Positions 13,381 to 21,723 of a stretch of DNA of 26,713 nucleotides are shown piece after piece (position 1 is the stretch's first letter; every line of letters begins with the position of its first letter). The translations under genes and the position numbers were made by a program. The stretch covers positions 1-26,713 of the forward strand of contig JBFLWG010000010.1 in the NCBI GenBank assembly GCA_040757795.1, in the 5' to 3' direction. The notes under the pieces are model-generated. The model had not been told where the DNA came from. It saw nothing but the letters and a program-made list of their open reading frames with translations, and did not search any database. The stretch is from DYTO01 sp040757795 (GTDB taxonomy: Archaea > Hadarchaeota > Hadarchaeia > Hadarchaeales > Hadarchaeaceae).

Positions 13381-14801
13381 GTCCGAGCGACAAGCGCGAT
13401 TACATTTGCTTTTTGTGAGCATCCGACGCAGTCGACTAGGGGTCTAGCACCGTCCAATTCTTCTCCCAGAAAATCTCCGCCAGTCTTTTCAGCAATATCT
13501 TTTCCGCAACTTTTCTGGCCGCACCAGGGGACCCTTATGATTCCGCCGACCCTATCGATTATCTCCTTCGCTTCTCCCAGATTGCTTACCTCGTTGATTG
13601 AACCTCTGAAGTTGTTCTGCGCCCGCTCACGCAGCTCTGCCATTATCTCCACCAACATCTGCCTCGTCCGCTCCCTGAGTTCCTTCCTGGAGACGACAAC
13701 CCTCTTCCCTGTCGTTCTCGGCACAACTGTCACTTGATCCTTCGTTACTTCTTCAGGACCGACCTCCACCCTCAGCGGGACGCCCCTCCTCTCCCAGTAG
13801 TAGTATTTGTTGCCCGGTCGGAGGGCCCTGTCATCAAGATGCACCCTAAAGCCGGCCGCCGAGAGGTCTTCCTTCAGCGATTTTGTAAATTGTTCCACTT
13901 GAGCGACCTTCTCCTTGTAAGGGATTGGGACGATAACAACTTGGATTGGGGCAACATCTGGGGGCAGACAAAGACCAACATCATCACCGTGAACCATCAC
14001 AACCGCTGCAATCGCCCTTTCCGAGATGCCGTAGCATGTTTGGTGAACGTGCTCGTGGCTCCCGTCATCCTTCTCGAACTCAATCCCGTAAACCTTCGAG
14101 AAGTTCTGGCCGAGGTTGTGGACGGTGCCTATCTGGAGTGTCCTGCCGTCGGGAGCAAGGGTGTCAAACGCTATCGAGTACTTTGCTCCGGCAAACGTAT
14201 CCCATGGCGGGCGCTTGCTGACTGTGTAAGGAACACCCAGCTCATTGAAGAACTGCCTGTAAATTTTAACTGCCTCCTTCACTTGGGCCTCTGCCTCCTC
14301 CTCTGTGGCGTGGGCGGTATGGGCCTCCTTGAAGGTGGTGACCTCGCGCAATCTGACGAGCGGCTTTGTCATCTTCGTCTCGTAGCGGAAGATGTTTACG
14401 ACTTGGTAGATCTTGACCGGAAGGTCGGCGTGAGACCTCACCCAGAGCGCGAACATTGGATACATCGATGTCTCGGATGTCGGACGAAGTGCCAACTTCA
14501 CATCCAGGTCCTCATTACCCCCCTTGGTAACCCAGTAGACTTGGCCGCCGAAGCCCCTGATGTGCTCAGCCTCCTTCTCGAAGAGGGTCTCTGGGATGAG
14601 CAACGGGAACAGGACTTCCTGATGGCAGGTCTGCTCAAGTAACTGCTTGACGATTGAGAAGACAGAGTTGCGGAGCTTCAGCCCGTACGGCATCCAGACG
14701 TAAAGCCCCTTGACAGGGTACCTGGTTTCCATTATCCCTGCTTCCTGGACGATGTCGTTGAACCACTCGCTGAAGTTCTCCTTGACTCGGTCGCGCCTCA
14801 C
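13374..14801 (-). CDS. proS: Prolyl-tRNA synthetase, archaeal/eukaryotic type
   Basis: This class II enzyme charges tRNA-Pro. The N-terminus ENFSEWFNDIVQEAG, the block YPVKGLYVWMPYG and motif 2 (VVNIFRYETKMTKPLVRLRE) are typical. Motif 3 is in HGDDVGLCLPPDVAP. There is no bacterial editing insert. The C-terminal zinc-binding extension has paired cysteines (PWCGQKSCG and DCVGCSQ) and ends in Tyr, as in archaeal enzymes. GTG 14801 is preceded by GGGTGG at four bases, so the longer frame back to 14969 is rejected; it would also run into the divergent promoter. The product is about 475 residues. Confidence 0.94.
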   Translation of the reverse strand: MRRDRVKENFSEWFNDIVQEAGIMETRYPVKGLYVWMPYGLKLRNSVFSIVKQLLEQTCHQEVLFPLLIPETLFEKEAEHIRGFGGQVYWVTKGGNEDLDVKLALRPTSETSMYPMFALWVRSHADLPVKIYQVVNIFRYETKMTKPLVRLREVTTFKEAHTAHATEEEAEAQVKEAVKIYRQFFNELGVPYTVSKRPPWDTFAGAKYSIAFDTLAPDGRTLQIGTVHNLGQNFSKVYGIEFEKDDGSHEHVHQTCYGISERAIAAVVMVHGDDVGLCLPPDVAPIQVVIVPIPYKEKVAQVEQFTKSLKEDLSAAGFRVHLDDRALRPGNKYYYWERRGVPLRVEVGPEEVTKDQVTVVPRTTGKRVVVSRKELRERTRQMLVEIMAELRERAQNNFRGSINEVSNLGEAKEIIDRVGGIIRVPWCGQKSCGKDIAEKTGGDFLGEELDGARPLVDCVGCSQKANVIALVARTY

Positions 14802-14830
14802 GTTTCCACCCGTGGATAATCTCCATCGCC

Positions 14831-14838
14831 GATTTAAG
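14831..14838. promoter_or_regulatory. Shared TATA-like element between proS and the GT-C-like gene
   Basis: GATTTAAG is about 30 bases from the proS GTG on one side and 31-38 bases from ATG 14869 on the other. Confidence 0.4.
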
Positions 14839-14868
14839 AGGTTACTGTGAGGGAAATATGAGAAACTC

Positions 14869-16869
14869 ATGAAGCTTAAGCAGCTACTAACGTCCCCTTT
14901 GAAGATGAACAGGCGCGCGACAATTGTTCTAGTGGTGTTGCTCGTGATATTCTCTGGCGCGCTTTTCATCAGGCTTTCATCAACACTCGGCCAGTGGCTG
15001 CCCCTCGGAAGAGACGGCCCATATCACCTGTTTCATGTGAATTATCTCGCCGATCACTATCCTTCCGACCCATACCTAACAGGGACGCCTCCGCTTTTCT
15101 TCCACTTCGCGGCGGCGGCAGACGGCATATTCTCGGCTTTCGGCGCCTCCAGGATAACAGCATTTGACATCTCCACGGCGCTTGCTTCAGGCTTAGTTGT
15201 CCTAACTACTTTTCTTATGATGAGACGGCTGACCAAGAACGGCTACACGGCACTGGCGGCGGCTTTCTTCTCTGCTTTCCTCCCGGCCAGCCTCAGGATG
15301 ATGGGCGAGCTCCAGAAAAATGCTTTGGGTGTATCGCTCGCGCCTCTGGCTGTTCTCTTTCTCTGGCGGGGTCTTGAAAACAATAAAAAGCTTGACTTGA
15401 TCATAGCTGGCGTGGCGCTCGGAGTGGTGGGACTGAGCCACCAGCTGGCGTTTGGCGCGCTCATGGTGGCCTGCGTCACCTACCTTGGGGTCCTGCTGGC
15501 CTACCACAGACGCGTCCCATTGAAGGAACTAAAGGCGGCCGTGATTATTGCAATCCCTCTTGCGCTGGTTGCCGGATGGTTTTACTACGGGGCGTTGGCG
15601 ACTGCAGGGGACCTTACTGCCAACACCATGCCACCAACATTCATTGCGCAGGGGCCCGGGGAACAGCCCCTTCCTCAGACTTTCCAAGAGTCGATTTACA
15701 AATTTTACGACGAGTACATGGGGAAGCCTCTGCTGGCGCTCGCGGTCGTTGGAGGGGGCGTCGCAGTCCACCGGCGGAAGAAGTCCGACCTCTTCCTGCT
15801 CGCGTGGGGGCTGAGTTCTCTAGTTATGGCGCAGCCTTGGGTTGACCAAGGCTACCAGTGGCGATTTGTAATTACCCTTGCTGCACCTGTCGCCTTGCTT
15901 GGGGCAGTGGGTCTGGTGGATGGAGTTGGTGCTTTCCTATGTAGGATTGGTGACTTGTGGAAAATGAACAAAAATCGTCGAAACAATGGGACAAGCGGGC
16001 TCAACTGGGTTGGGCGCGGAACATTCGTCCTCTTTGTCCTGATAATTTTTGCAAACCAGGCATACGTTTCGAACACTTACGCATGGACGGGACAGATGCT
16101 ACAGCCCACGATATCCATGCAGGAGTACAACTCACTGACTAGCTTCCGCAGCCAGTTTGGGGCAGTTTACGTCTTTGGCAGCGGGGAAAGAATATTTCCA
16201 TACTGGCCTGACGCGGTGGGACTGAAGGGCACAATCCAAGGTAGTTCTGTCTCAAGCCTTTCCAGTAAGCTGCAGGGGCCGGGAATCGGGGCGATGGACC
16301 TTGCAGTCGAATGGTACAGAAAAGAAAATGAAGTAGGCAAAATCTATGCGCTTGTGGACTCCAGGATGACAGCGCAGATTCTGGAGAACGGACAGCTTTT
16401 CAGGAAAGTCTTTGACAACTCAAGCCTGCGCGCCTATGGCTTGATCGAGAACTTCGTGCCGCCGGAGAACTACCAGTCGGCTGGTCAACAAGGCGTGCAG
16501 ACTTTTTCTTTCGATGGGCCGCCACAACAGCAGCAGCCACCACAACAACCGCCCCAGGACGGCAATCCGCCGCAATACGGACAGCAGCCACAAAAACCCC
16601 AGTCGGCGGAGTCGCCCGCGCTGAAAGCCCTTATGCTGCCCGTCTACATGCTTCCTGGCGGATGGAGGTTCGCCATAGGAGTGCCGCTGACGGTCATGAT
16701 ATGGGTGCTGCTGCCTTGCTTGGCTTGCTTGGGCATGAAGAAAGCGCTGGCGGAAGAAAATGCGGCAAATGTGAAAAAGTTCATCGTCATAGGGGGGGTT
16801 GTTTTGCTCGTTATTGTTGTGTTCCTCCTTACACCAACATACTCACAACAAATGGGGCCCGCACCTTAG
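14869..16869 (+). CDS. Multi-spanning GT-C-like membrane protein with a Pro/Gln-rich linker
   Basis: The product is 666 residues with a first helix near 14-33, a long run of further helices to about residue 400, a soluble region, and two helices near the C-terminus. Just after helix 1 comes GRDGPYHLFHVNYLADHY. An acidic residue with nearby His in the first outer loop is what GT-C glycosyltransferases (STT3, PMT, ArnT types) show. Residues 551-581 are a low-complexity Pro/Gln linker before the last two helices. A membrane glycosyltransferase acting on polyprenyl-linked sugars is the most likely role, but no exact family is recognised. ATG 14905 is an alternative start. Confidence 0.65.
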   Translation: MKLKQLLTSPLKMNRRATIVLVVLLVIFSGALFIRLSSTLGQWLPLGRDGPYHLFHVNYLADHYPSDPYLTGTPPLFFHFAAAADGIFSAFGASRITAFDISTALASGLVVLTTFLMMRRLTKNGYTALAAAFFSAFLPASLRMMGELQKNALGVSLAPLAVLFLWRGLENNKKLDLIIAGVALGVVGLSHQLAFGALMVACVTYLGVLLAYHRRVPLKELKAAVIIAIPLALVAGWFYYGALATAGDLTANTMPPTFIAQGPGEQPLPQTFQESIYKFYDEYMGKPLLALAVVGGGVAVHRRKKSDLFLLAWGLSSLVMAQPWVDQGYQWRFVITLAAPVALLGAVGLVDGVGAFLCRIGDLWKMNKNRRNNGTSGLNWVGRGTFVLFVLIIFANQAYVSNTYAWTGQMLQPTISMQEYNSLTSFRSQFGAVYVFGSGERIFPYWPDAVGLKGTIQGSSVSSLSSKLQGPGIGAMDLAVEWYRKENEVGKIYALVDSRMTAQILENGQLFRKVFDNSSLRAYGLIENFVPPENYQSAGQQGVQTFSFDGPPQQQQPPQQPPQDGNPPQYGQQPQKPQSAESPALKALMLPVYMLPGGWRFAIGVPLTVMIWVLLPCLACLGMKKALAEENAANVKKFIVIGGVVLLVIVVFLLTPTYSQQMGPAP

Positions 16870-17939
16870 CGGCCTGACGTCAAAGAGCTGTAGCCACCTT
16901 TCCTGACGAGCACCATGTCCTCCCACCTGGCTCCTCCGACTCCCGGGACATATGCCCCGGGCTCGACAGTTATCACCATCCCTTCGCATAGGATGTCTTT
17001 TGAAATTGGCGCGAGGCTCGGCAGCTCGTGGACCTCCATCCCGACCCCGTGACCCATCCCGTGAGGGAAGAACTTGGCATAGCCTGCGCGCGCGATTACC
17101 TGCCTGGCGGCGCCGTCAACGTCGGCCGCTTTTGCGCTGGGCTTTACTTTCGAAAGAGCCGCCCTCTGGGCACGCTTCACGACGCTGAGGAGATTCAGCT
17201 GGCGGCGCGTCGGGGACAACGTGAAAGTCCTTGTCATGTCCGAGCAGTACCCTTCAAACATGGCACCCAGGTCCACAACCACAAGCTCGCCTTTCGCCAG
17301 CCTCTTCCGAGTGGCTTGGGCGTGGGGCAGCCATGAGTTCCTGCCGGAGGCGACTATGGTTGGAAAGGAAGTCCCCTCGGATCCGGCCTTTCGCATCTCG
17401 AACTCTGCTTCTGCCGCTATCTCAACCTCGGTGCGGCCGGGCTCGACAAGCTCCGCCGCCCTTTCCATTCCCCTCACAGCAATTTTTGCTGATTTTTTGA
17501 TCAACGCAAGCTCATCCGCCGACTTTACCATCCTCAGCTCAAGCACCAGCCAAGGCAGCTCGCGGTATCCTGCCGGATGGAAGCTTCTGATTCTTCTCAT
17601 GGAGTCCCGGCTTGCTCGGTCGTACCCAACTGAGCTGGCGCCCAACTCCTTCAGGCAGCCGGCGATGGCCTCGTTCATTCCCTGAAAGACCACCCGCTCG
17701 CCCTTCTGTAGGGGGGCCCTCCAGCTGGAGAACGCCCGGGCATCTCTAATCCAGCTCTGCCGTCTCGCCTGCTCAAGCTCTAGCCTACTGCAAAGCAGAA
17801 TTGGTTCTCCTCGCAAGGGTATTATCACGGCCTTGCCAGCTGTCGACCCCGAGAAGTATCGCATGTTGTGGATGGCAATGAAGGCGTCGATGCCAAGCAG
17901 CTCCATCTTCTCCCTGAACTTTCTGATTCTGTCTTTCAA
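16866..17939 (-). CDS. pepQ: M24-family metallopeptidase (Xaa-Pro dipeptidase/aminopeptidase type)
   Basis: This two-metal peptidase cleaves peptides with Pro in second position. The five metal ligands are visible: Asp in VVDLGAMFEG, Asp in CSDMTRTF, His in HGMGHGVGMEVHE, Glu in ITVEPGAY and Glu in RWEDMVLV. The N-terminal creatinase-like domain precedes them. TTG 17939 follows GGTG at five bases and gives 357 residues; GTG or ATG further upstream is possible but would sit on the TATA element. The 3' end overlaps the GT-C-like gene by four bases, tail to tail. Proline dipeptidase versus aminopeptidase cannot be settled from sequence. Confidence 0.9.
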   Translation of the reverse strand: MKDRIRKFREKMELLGIDAFIAIHNMRYFSGSTAGKAVIIPLRGEPILLCSRLELEQARRQSWIRDARAFSSWRAPLQKGERVVFQGMNEAIAGCLKELGASSVGYDRASRDSMRRIRSFHPAGYRELPWLVLELRMVKSADELALIKKSAKIAVRGMERAAELVEPGRTEVEIAAEAEFEMRKAGSEGTSFPTIVASGRNSWLPHAQATRKRLAKGELVVVDLGAMFEGYCSDMTRTFTLSPTRRQLNLLSVVKRAQRAALSKVKPSAKAADVDGAARQVIARAGYAKFFPHGMGHGVGMEVHELPSLAPISKDILCEGMVITVEPGAYVPGVGGARWEDMVLVRKGGYSSLTSGR

Positions 17940-17977
17940 CCTTACACCATGTGACCTCACGCCTGAAAGGTAAAAGC

Positions 17978-17985
17978 GTATAATC
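17978..17985. promoter_or_regulatory. Shared TATA-like element between pepQ and the methyltransferase
   Basis: GTATAATC is 22-29 bases before ATG 18007 (a leaderless start) and, on the other strand, 39-46 bases before TTG 17939. It is the only TATA-like block between them. Confidence 0.5.
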
Positions 17986-18006
17986 AACCACTTGGAAATC
18001 CCACTG

Positions 18007-18534
18007 ATGGAAAGGAAGCTTGAGCTGCGCCGCCTTTACGATGAGACGGCTGGGATCTATGACAGGCGTTACGCCGAGATACAGAGGGAAAAGTACGAGA
18101 CGCTTCTCAGACACTTGCCGGAAAAACTTGGCCGCGCCCTAGACCTCGGCTGCGGGACCGGGCTGCTGATTGGGGCGCTGAGGAAACGGGCGGAGCTTGT
18201 GATTGGAGTAGACTCCTCCGAGAAGATGCTCTTGGCTGCGAAAGCGCGCGGCTGTGACGTCGTCCTCGCTGACGCCGACCGCCTTCCGTTCCGAGACGGT
18301 ACATTTGATTGCGTGGCTTCGGTCACTCTCCTCCAGAACATGCCTGAGCCGGCGAGAACCGTTGAAGAGGTCGCGAGGGTCCTTAGGCCGGGAGGTATCG
18401 CGGCTTTGACATCGCTTGGGCGCATGCAATCGGCTGATGACATCAGGGGCTGGGTCGCGCGGGTGGGTTTGAAGGTGGAGGCCTGCGGCGAAATCCACAA
18501 CAGCGAGGATGTTTTCTGCGTCGCTCGCAGGTGA
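18007..18534 (+). CDS. Class I SAM-dependent methyltransferase (UbiE/small-molecule type)
   Basis: The Rossmann motif I ALDLGCGTGLLIGAL comes near residue 44. The SAM-ribose acidic residue is in VIGVDSSEKML, motif II in DADRLPFRDGTFDCV, and the post-core LRPGGIAAL follows. At 175 residues it is a minimal single-domain enzyme of the Methyltransf_11 type, usually acting on small molecules or lipids. The substrate cannot be inferred. ATG 18007 fits a leaderless start; TTG 17992 is the alternative. It is convergent with pabB, leaving a 43-base gap. Confidence 0.85.
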   Translation: MERKLELRRLYDETAGIYDRRYAEIQREKYETLLRHLPEKLGRALDLGCGTGLLIGALRKRAELVIGVDSSEKMLLAAKARGCDVVLADADRLPFRDGTFDCVASVTLLQNMPEPARTVEEVARVLRPGGIAALTSLGRMQSADDIRGWVARVGLKVEACGEIHNSEDVFCVARR

Positions 18535-18577
18535 TGCCTGATTTTGAAGCAAAAACATGCACGGAGGTTCAATTAAT

Positions 18578-19789
18578 TCAAGAGAGCGCCTTCAGCAGCG
18601 CCCGCGCCTTGATTAGCGTCTCCTCATATTCCGACTCGGGCTCTGACCCCCATGTTATCCCTCCCCCCACCCAGAAGTTTACCATCCCTTGGGACGCCAG
18701 AAGCACCCTTATGGCGACGCTGAGGGTGAAGTCTCCATTGGGTTTGAAAAATCCAATCGCCCCGCAGTATGGTCCCCGGAAGTGCGGCTCAAGCTCGTCT
18801 ATTATCTCCATCGCCCTTACCTTCGGCGCCCCTGTGACCGAGCCCGGCGGGAAAGTCGCCCCGATGATTTCTTCCAGAGTCGCGCCTTTTTCAAGCTTCC
18901 CTTCCACTTCCGAAACAAGCTGGTAAAGAGTGGAGTACCGCTCCGCCTCAAAGAGCCTGTTCACCCTGACGCTTCCGGCCTCGCACACCCGGCTCAAATC
19001 GTTCCTCATCAGGTCGACAATCATCAGGTTCTCCGCCCTTTCCTTCTCGCTTTTCAAAAGCTCCCCCCTGAGCTTCGCGTCCTCCCGCTTGTTCTTGCCA
19101 CGTCTCCTCGTGCCCTTTATCGGCCTGGTCACGACGCTCCGGCCGATCCTGCGGAGGAAAAGTTCCATGGAGCCGCTAAGCAATTGGAACTCCCCGAAAT
19201 TGAGGCAGCATGAGTAGGGCGTGGGCTGGGCGAGGTAGAGCTTCGAAAGGAATTGCTCGGGCTGGATTTTGAACGGCGCGTCGAATCGCTGGGAGAGGTT
19301 GACCTGGTAGATGTCGCCCTTTGCTATGTACTGGCGGGCCTTCTGGACCATCTGGGCAAACGCAGACTTTGTCATGTTGGGGCGGGGCGGGTGGCCGTGG
19401 CGCGCTCTCGTGGCAGCGGCAGACTCCATCCATCTTGCCAGATTCTCCCTACGAACGGCTTCCTTTTCAAAAAACATGAAGTTGGCAGCAGGCGGCTTCC
19501 ACCCGTCCTTCATTCGGCCGGTCTTGAACCCTTTCAGGATCGACCAGAAGTACTCGTAGCTGATGTAGCCCAAGGCGAAGTAGCCTTGGCTGAGCTTTTC
19601 TTCAAGTATGGGCAGAGGGGAGACGTGGACCTTCACTAGTTTCTCCCCGGACCTCAGAACAGAGGCTCCCCCATGGAAGCTGAGTGTCATGCTTGGGCCT
19701 TCCATGAGAACCGCGGACTCCTCTTTGGTCCACCCGCCTCCGGAGTTCAGGAGGACCGCGCCCAACTTGGACGGTTCAGCTGGAGACAT
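18578..19789 (-). CDS. pabB: Aminodeoxychorismate synthase component I (chorismate-binding)
   Basis: PabB turns chorismate and ammonia into 4-amino-4-deoxychorismate for p-aminobenzoate. The chorismate-binding fold shows GDIYQVNLSQRF, LSGSMELFLR, RPIKGTRRRG (Lys225), ENLMIVDLMRNDLSRV, FPPGSVTGAPK and GGGITWGS. PIKGT with Lys marks aminodeoxychorismate synthases, where anthranilate synthases have PIAGT. The product is about 403 residues from ATG 19789. A run of TTG/GTG codons just upstream is less likely because the TATA element at 19811-19820 fits a leaderless ATG. pabC is at 24832; no pabA glutaminase is in the window. Confidence 0.9.
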   Translation of the reverse strand: MSPAEPSKLGAVLLNSGGGWTKEESAVLMEGPSMTLSFHGGASVLRSGEKLVKVHVSPLPILEEKLSQGYFALGYISYEYFWSILKGFKTGRMKDGWKPPAANFMFFEKEAVRRENLARWMESAAATRARHGHPPRPNMTKSAFAQMVQKARQYIAKGDIYQVNLSQRFDAPFKIQPEQFLSKLYLAQPTPYSCCLNFGEFQLLSGSMELFLRRIGRSVVTRPIKGTRRRGKNKREDAKLRGELLKSEKERAENLMIVDLMRNDLSRVCEAGSVRVNRLFEAERYSTLYQLVSEVEGKLEKGATLEEIIGATFPPGSVTGAPKVRAMEIIDELEPHFRGPYCGAIGFFKPNGDFTLSVAIRVLLASQGMVNFWVGGGITWGSEPESEYEETLIKARALLKALS

Positions 19790-19810
19790 CACCAACAACA
19801 ACCACTCGCC

Positions 19811-19820
19811 GGCATAAATC
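19811..19820 (-). promoter_or_regulatory. TATA-like element for pabB
   Basis: The minus strand reads GATTTATGCC, 22-31 bases before ATG 19789, within the short gap after the upstream gene. Confidence 0.4.
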
Positions 19821-19826
19821 TGGTGC

Positions 19827-20036
19827 TCACCTTCTCAAAATGAAGATAACGACTGACAGGAGGGACAGAGCTAGCAAAAGCGGCGAGGTGACGAAGTAAA
19901 AGCCGTCGCTGCGGTAAATGTAGATGAGCCAAGACGGGACCCGCGAGAAATCAAAGTTTCTGCCGATGATTGGCAAGGCCACTAACGCCGCACCTATGAG
20001 GATGAAGGCTATGCCGAGCCAGGTCAGCTGCTCCAT
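19827..20036 (-). CDS. DUF2905-like small membrane protein
   Basis: The product is 69 residues with two hydrophobic helices (LGIAFILIGAALVALPII and SPLLLALSLLSVVIFIL) around a short loop IGRNFDFSRVPSW...RSDGFYFVTS. The arrangement of a first helix, R-x-P, an aromatic patch FYF-x-TS and a second helix matches small DUF2905-type proteins as I remember them, whose function is unknown. It lies nine bases after the B3/B4 gene and 38 before pabB on the same strand, so the three may be co-transcribed. Confidence 0.7.
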   Translation of the reverse strand: MEQLTWLGIAFILIGAALVALPIIGRNFDFSRVPSWLIYIYRSDGFYFVTSPLLLALSLLSVVIFILRR

Positions 20037-20045
20037 CTTGCCGCC

Positions 20046-20708
20046 CTATATTATCTCCGAGCTGTCAACATGCCCGCCACAGAATTTCCGGGCGTACCTG
20101 CTCAGGGAGTTTATAGCGGCCTCCATTCTGTCACGGCCCACTCCAGGGGCGTTCCATAGCGCGTAAAGCACGGACGATGCCTCGTGGCTTATCTTCGCGA
20201 ACTTGGAGTCGCCTAGGGTGTATGCCGAAAGTATCTTCTGGTCGTCCCTCAGTATGACCTCTCCCGCCTTGGTGATCAGCTTCCTCCCGTCAATCAGCTC
20301 GATGGGCTCAGGCTTGTCCGCCAGTGTTGTTCTTGCCTCTCCCTTCATTTTCAGGATGTCATAGACTCCCGTCGAGATCCAGTGCTCCACTGTGGTCAGC
20401 AAGGAGACGTCGACTATGTTGTTTATGGTCGGGAACCTGTCGTCGAGGGCCCTTCTGAGGAGGAACTCCGGTGCTGGGCGGTAGCTTGATGGGTCTGCGC
20501 CAATCTGCTTGAAGAAGGATCTGTAGGCATTGGCCTCCGGGATTTCCAGGACGTTGACGGCCCCGTACTTGGCCTTCAGATCGCTGAAGACCTCTCGCTT
20601 CCTCTCGACAAGCGCTTCAACCGTCTGCTCCATCGTCACGCCGCTGACGCGAACGTAGCCGGCTATGAACTCGGGGTATTTTTCCCTCACCTTTGGGTCC
20701 AGCTTCAT
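20046..20708 (-). CDS. Stand-alone B3/B4 (PheRS beta-like) domain protein
   Basis: The fold is the B3/B4 domain that in bacterial PheT edits mischarged Tyr-tRNA. The core segment YRSFFKQIGADPSSYRPAPE followed by LLRRALDDRFPTINNIVD is the conserved block of free-standing B3/B4 proteins, and the C-terminal part (AKISHEASSVLYALWNAPGVG) also fits. At 220 residues it covers the domain alone, without synthetase modules. Some relatives deacylate mischarged tRNA in trans, but many are uncharacterised and the substrate here is unknown. A GGAGG site precedes ATG 20708. Confidence 0.85.
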   Translation of the reverse strand: MKLDPKVREKYPEFIAGYVRVSGVTMEQTVEALVERKREVFSDLKAKYGAVNVLEIPEANAYRSFFKQIGADPSSYRPAPEFLLRRALDDRFPTINNIVDVSLLTTVEHWISTGVYDILKMKGEARTTLADKPEPIELIDGRKLITKAGEVILRDDQKILSAYTLGDSKFAKISHEASSVLYALWNAPGVGRDRMEAAINSLSRYARKFCGGHVDSSEII

Positions 20709-20776
20709 CCAAAACCTCCAAGCTTAATCTGTCAAAGTTCTTTTTAACCTTCTCCCCGAACTCTTGGAATGAGCAG

Positions 20777-21349
20777 ATGAAAGCGCTTGAACTGAGTTTT
20801 TACGAGCGAAACCCGGCGATGGTGGCCCGGGAGCTTCTTGGGAAGGTTTTGGTGCATGGAGATCCGGAGGGAAGGACTTCTGGAAAAATAGTGGAGACGG
20901 AGGCCTACTTTGGGAAGTGGGACCCGGCGTCAAGGGCGTCAAAAAAGCAGACGAAGCTGAACGAGCTGATGTGGTGGCGCGGCGGGCTGGCTTTCGTCTA
21001 CATGGTCCATGCGAACTGGATGTTCAACGTTACGGCCGACAAGGAGGAGGTGCCGGGGGCGGTCCTCATCCGGGCGCTTGAACCTCTAGACGGCATCAAG
21101 CTAATGAAGAAACGGAGAGGCGTTGGAAACATTCGGCTGCTGGCGTCCGGCCCCGGCAGGCTGACGCAGGCGATGGGGATAACATACGGGGACCACAAGA
21201 CTGACTTGACAAAATCGCGCTCGCTTAATATTGTTGATGGCGTGCCTGAGAAATTTAAGATATCGCGCTCGCACAGGGTTGGCGTAAGCGCGGATTTGAA
21301 GAGGAAGCTTCGATTTTTCATTCAAGGAAATAGGTTCGTTTCGAGATAG
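20777..21349 (+). CDS. Alkyladenine (3-methyladenine) DNA glycosylase, AAG/MPG family
   Basis: This base-excision repair enzyme removes alkylated or deaminated purines. Family blocks are LARELLG-like VARELLGKVLV, VETEAYFG (catalytic Glu42 region), VYMVHANWMFNV and GPGRLTQAMGI. At about 190 residues it is a normal single-domain member. ATG 20777 begins the conserved N-terminus; the longer frame back to 20693 reaches into the divergent gene and is rejected. The endonuclease IV-like gene at 9347 could act next in the same repair path. The stop codon lies two bases from the 3' end of the RNase P RNA gene on the other strand. Confidence 0.9.
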   Translation: MKALELSFYERNPAMVARELLGKVLVHGDPEGRTSGKIVETEAYFGKWDPASRASKKQTKLNELMWWRGGLAFVYMVHANWMFNVTADKEEVPGAVLIRALEPLDGIKLMKKRRGVGNIRLLASGPGRLTQAMGITYGDHKTDLTKSRSLNIVDGVPEKFKISRSHRVGVSADLKRKLRFFIQGNRFVSR

Positions 21350-21351
21350 AG

Positions 21352-21650
21352 TGCCGGCGTGCTGGCCGTAACCCTCCTTCTGTTCTAGGCGACATTCAGC
21401 TAAGCGGGCTACCACCCGCCTCAGGCAGGCGTTCGTAGGCGGAAATTTGCCCTTGCATCCCGCGCAGCGGCCGTTTCATCCCCTTTGACCCGACCTCAGC
21501 GTTCCCGCATCCTCGCACGCAGGCCGAGGGGTGTCGTTTCTGTTCCGCTGTTCCGGCCTCTCAGCCGGTCCCTTTCGGGGTTGCGGTCCTGCCAGATGGG
21601 AGGAGTTTCCTCAGGCTTTCGCCCGACGGTCGCCCACCAGCTCGCCGGCA
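21352..21650 (-). ncRNA. rnpB: RNase P RNA (archaeal type)
   Basis: This is the catalytic RNA that trims tRNA 5' leaders. The ends pair as helix P1: TGCCGGCG at the 5' end with CGCCGGCA at the 3' end, extended by GCTGG/CCAGC. Conserved blocks on the minus strand are GAGGAAACTCC (21602-21612), GGAACAGAAACG (21536-21547), GATGAAACGGCCGC (21468-21481) and GGGTTACGGCCAGC (21361-21374). The order and spacing match archaeal RNase P RNA, about 299 bases. No long ORF in this gap resembles a protein. An AT-rich block (TTATCCTAAAA) lies about 20-30 bases upstream. Confidence 0.92.
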
Positions 21651-21723
21651 TGTAAACTTGGGCCATTTTAGGATAAGAAGGTTTGCGCTTTCAAACGTCT
21701 AACCCAACTTCCATGACGAATCA

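Noticed and set aside
13734..14642. 302-residue open frame on the plus strand opposite proS
   Set aside because: It is a shadow of the conserved proS frame; it lacks recognisable domains and a promoter, and the opposite strand carries all synthetase motifs.
14857..14871. Short ATG-AGA-AAC-TCA-TGA frame before the GT-C-like gene as a regulatory uORF
   Set aside because: Four codons with no regulatory codon bias; the overlap with the next ATG is as likely to be chance.
13374..14969. proS starting at the ATG at 14969
   Set aside because: The extra residues do not resemble synthetase sequence and would run through the divergent promoter; GTG 14801 has GGGTGG in place and matches the family N-terminus.
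21101..21415. 104-residue minus-strand frame spanning the glycosylase and RNase P RNA ends
   Set aside because: It crosses the 3' part of a conserved RNA and lies antisense to the glycosylase motifs; no domain is visible.
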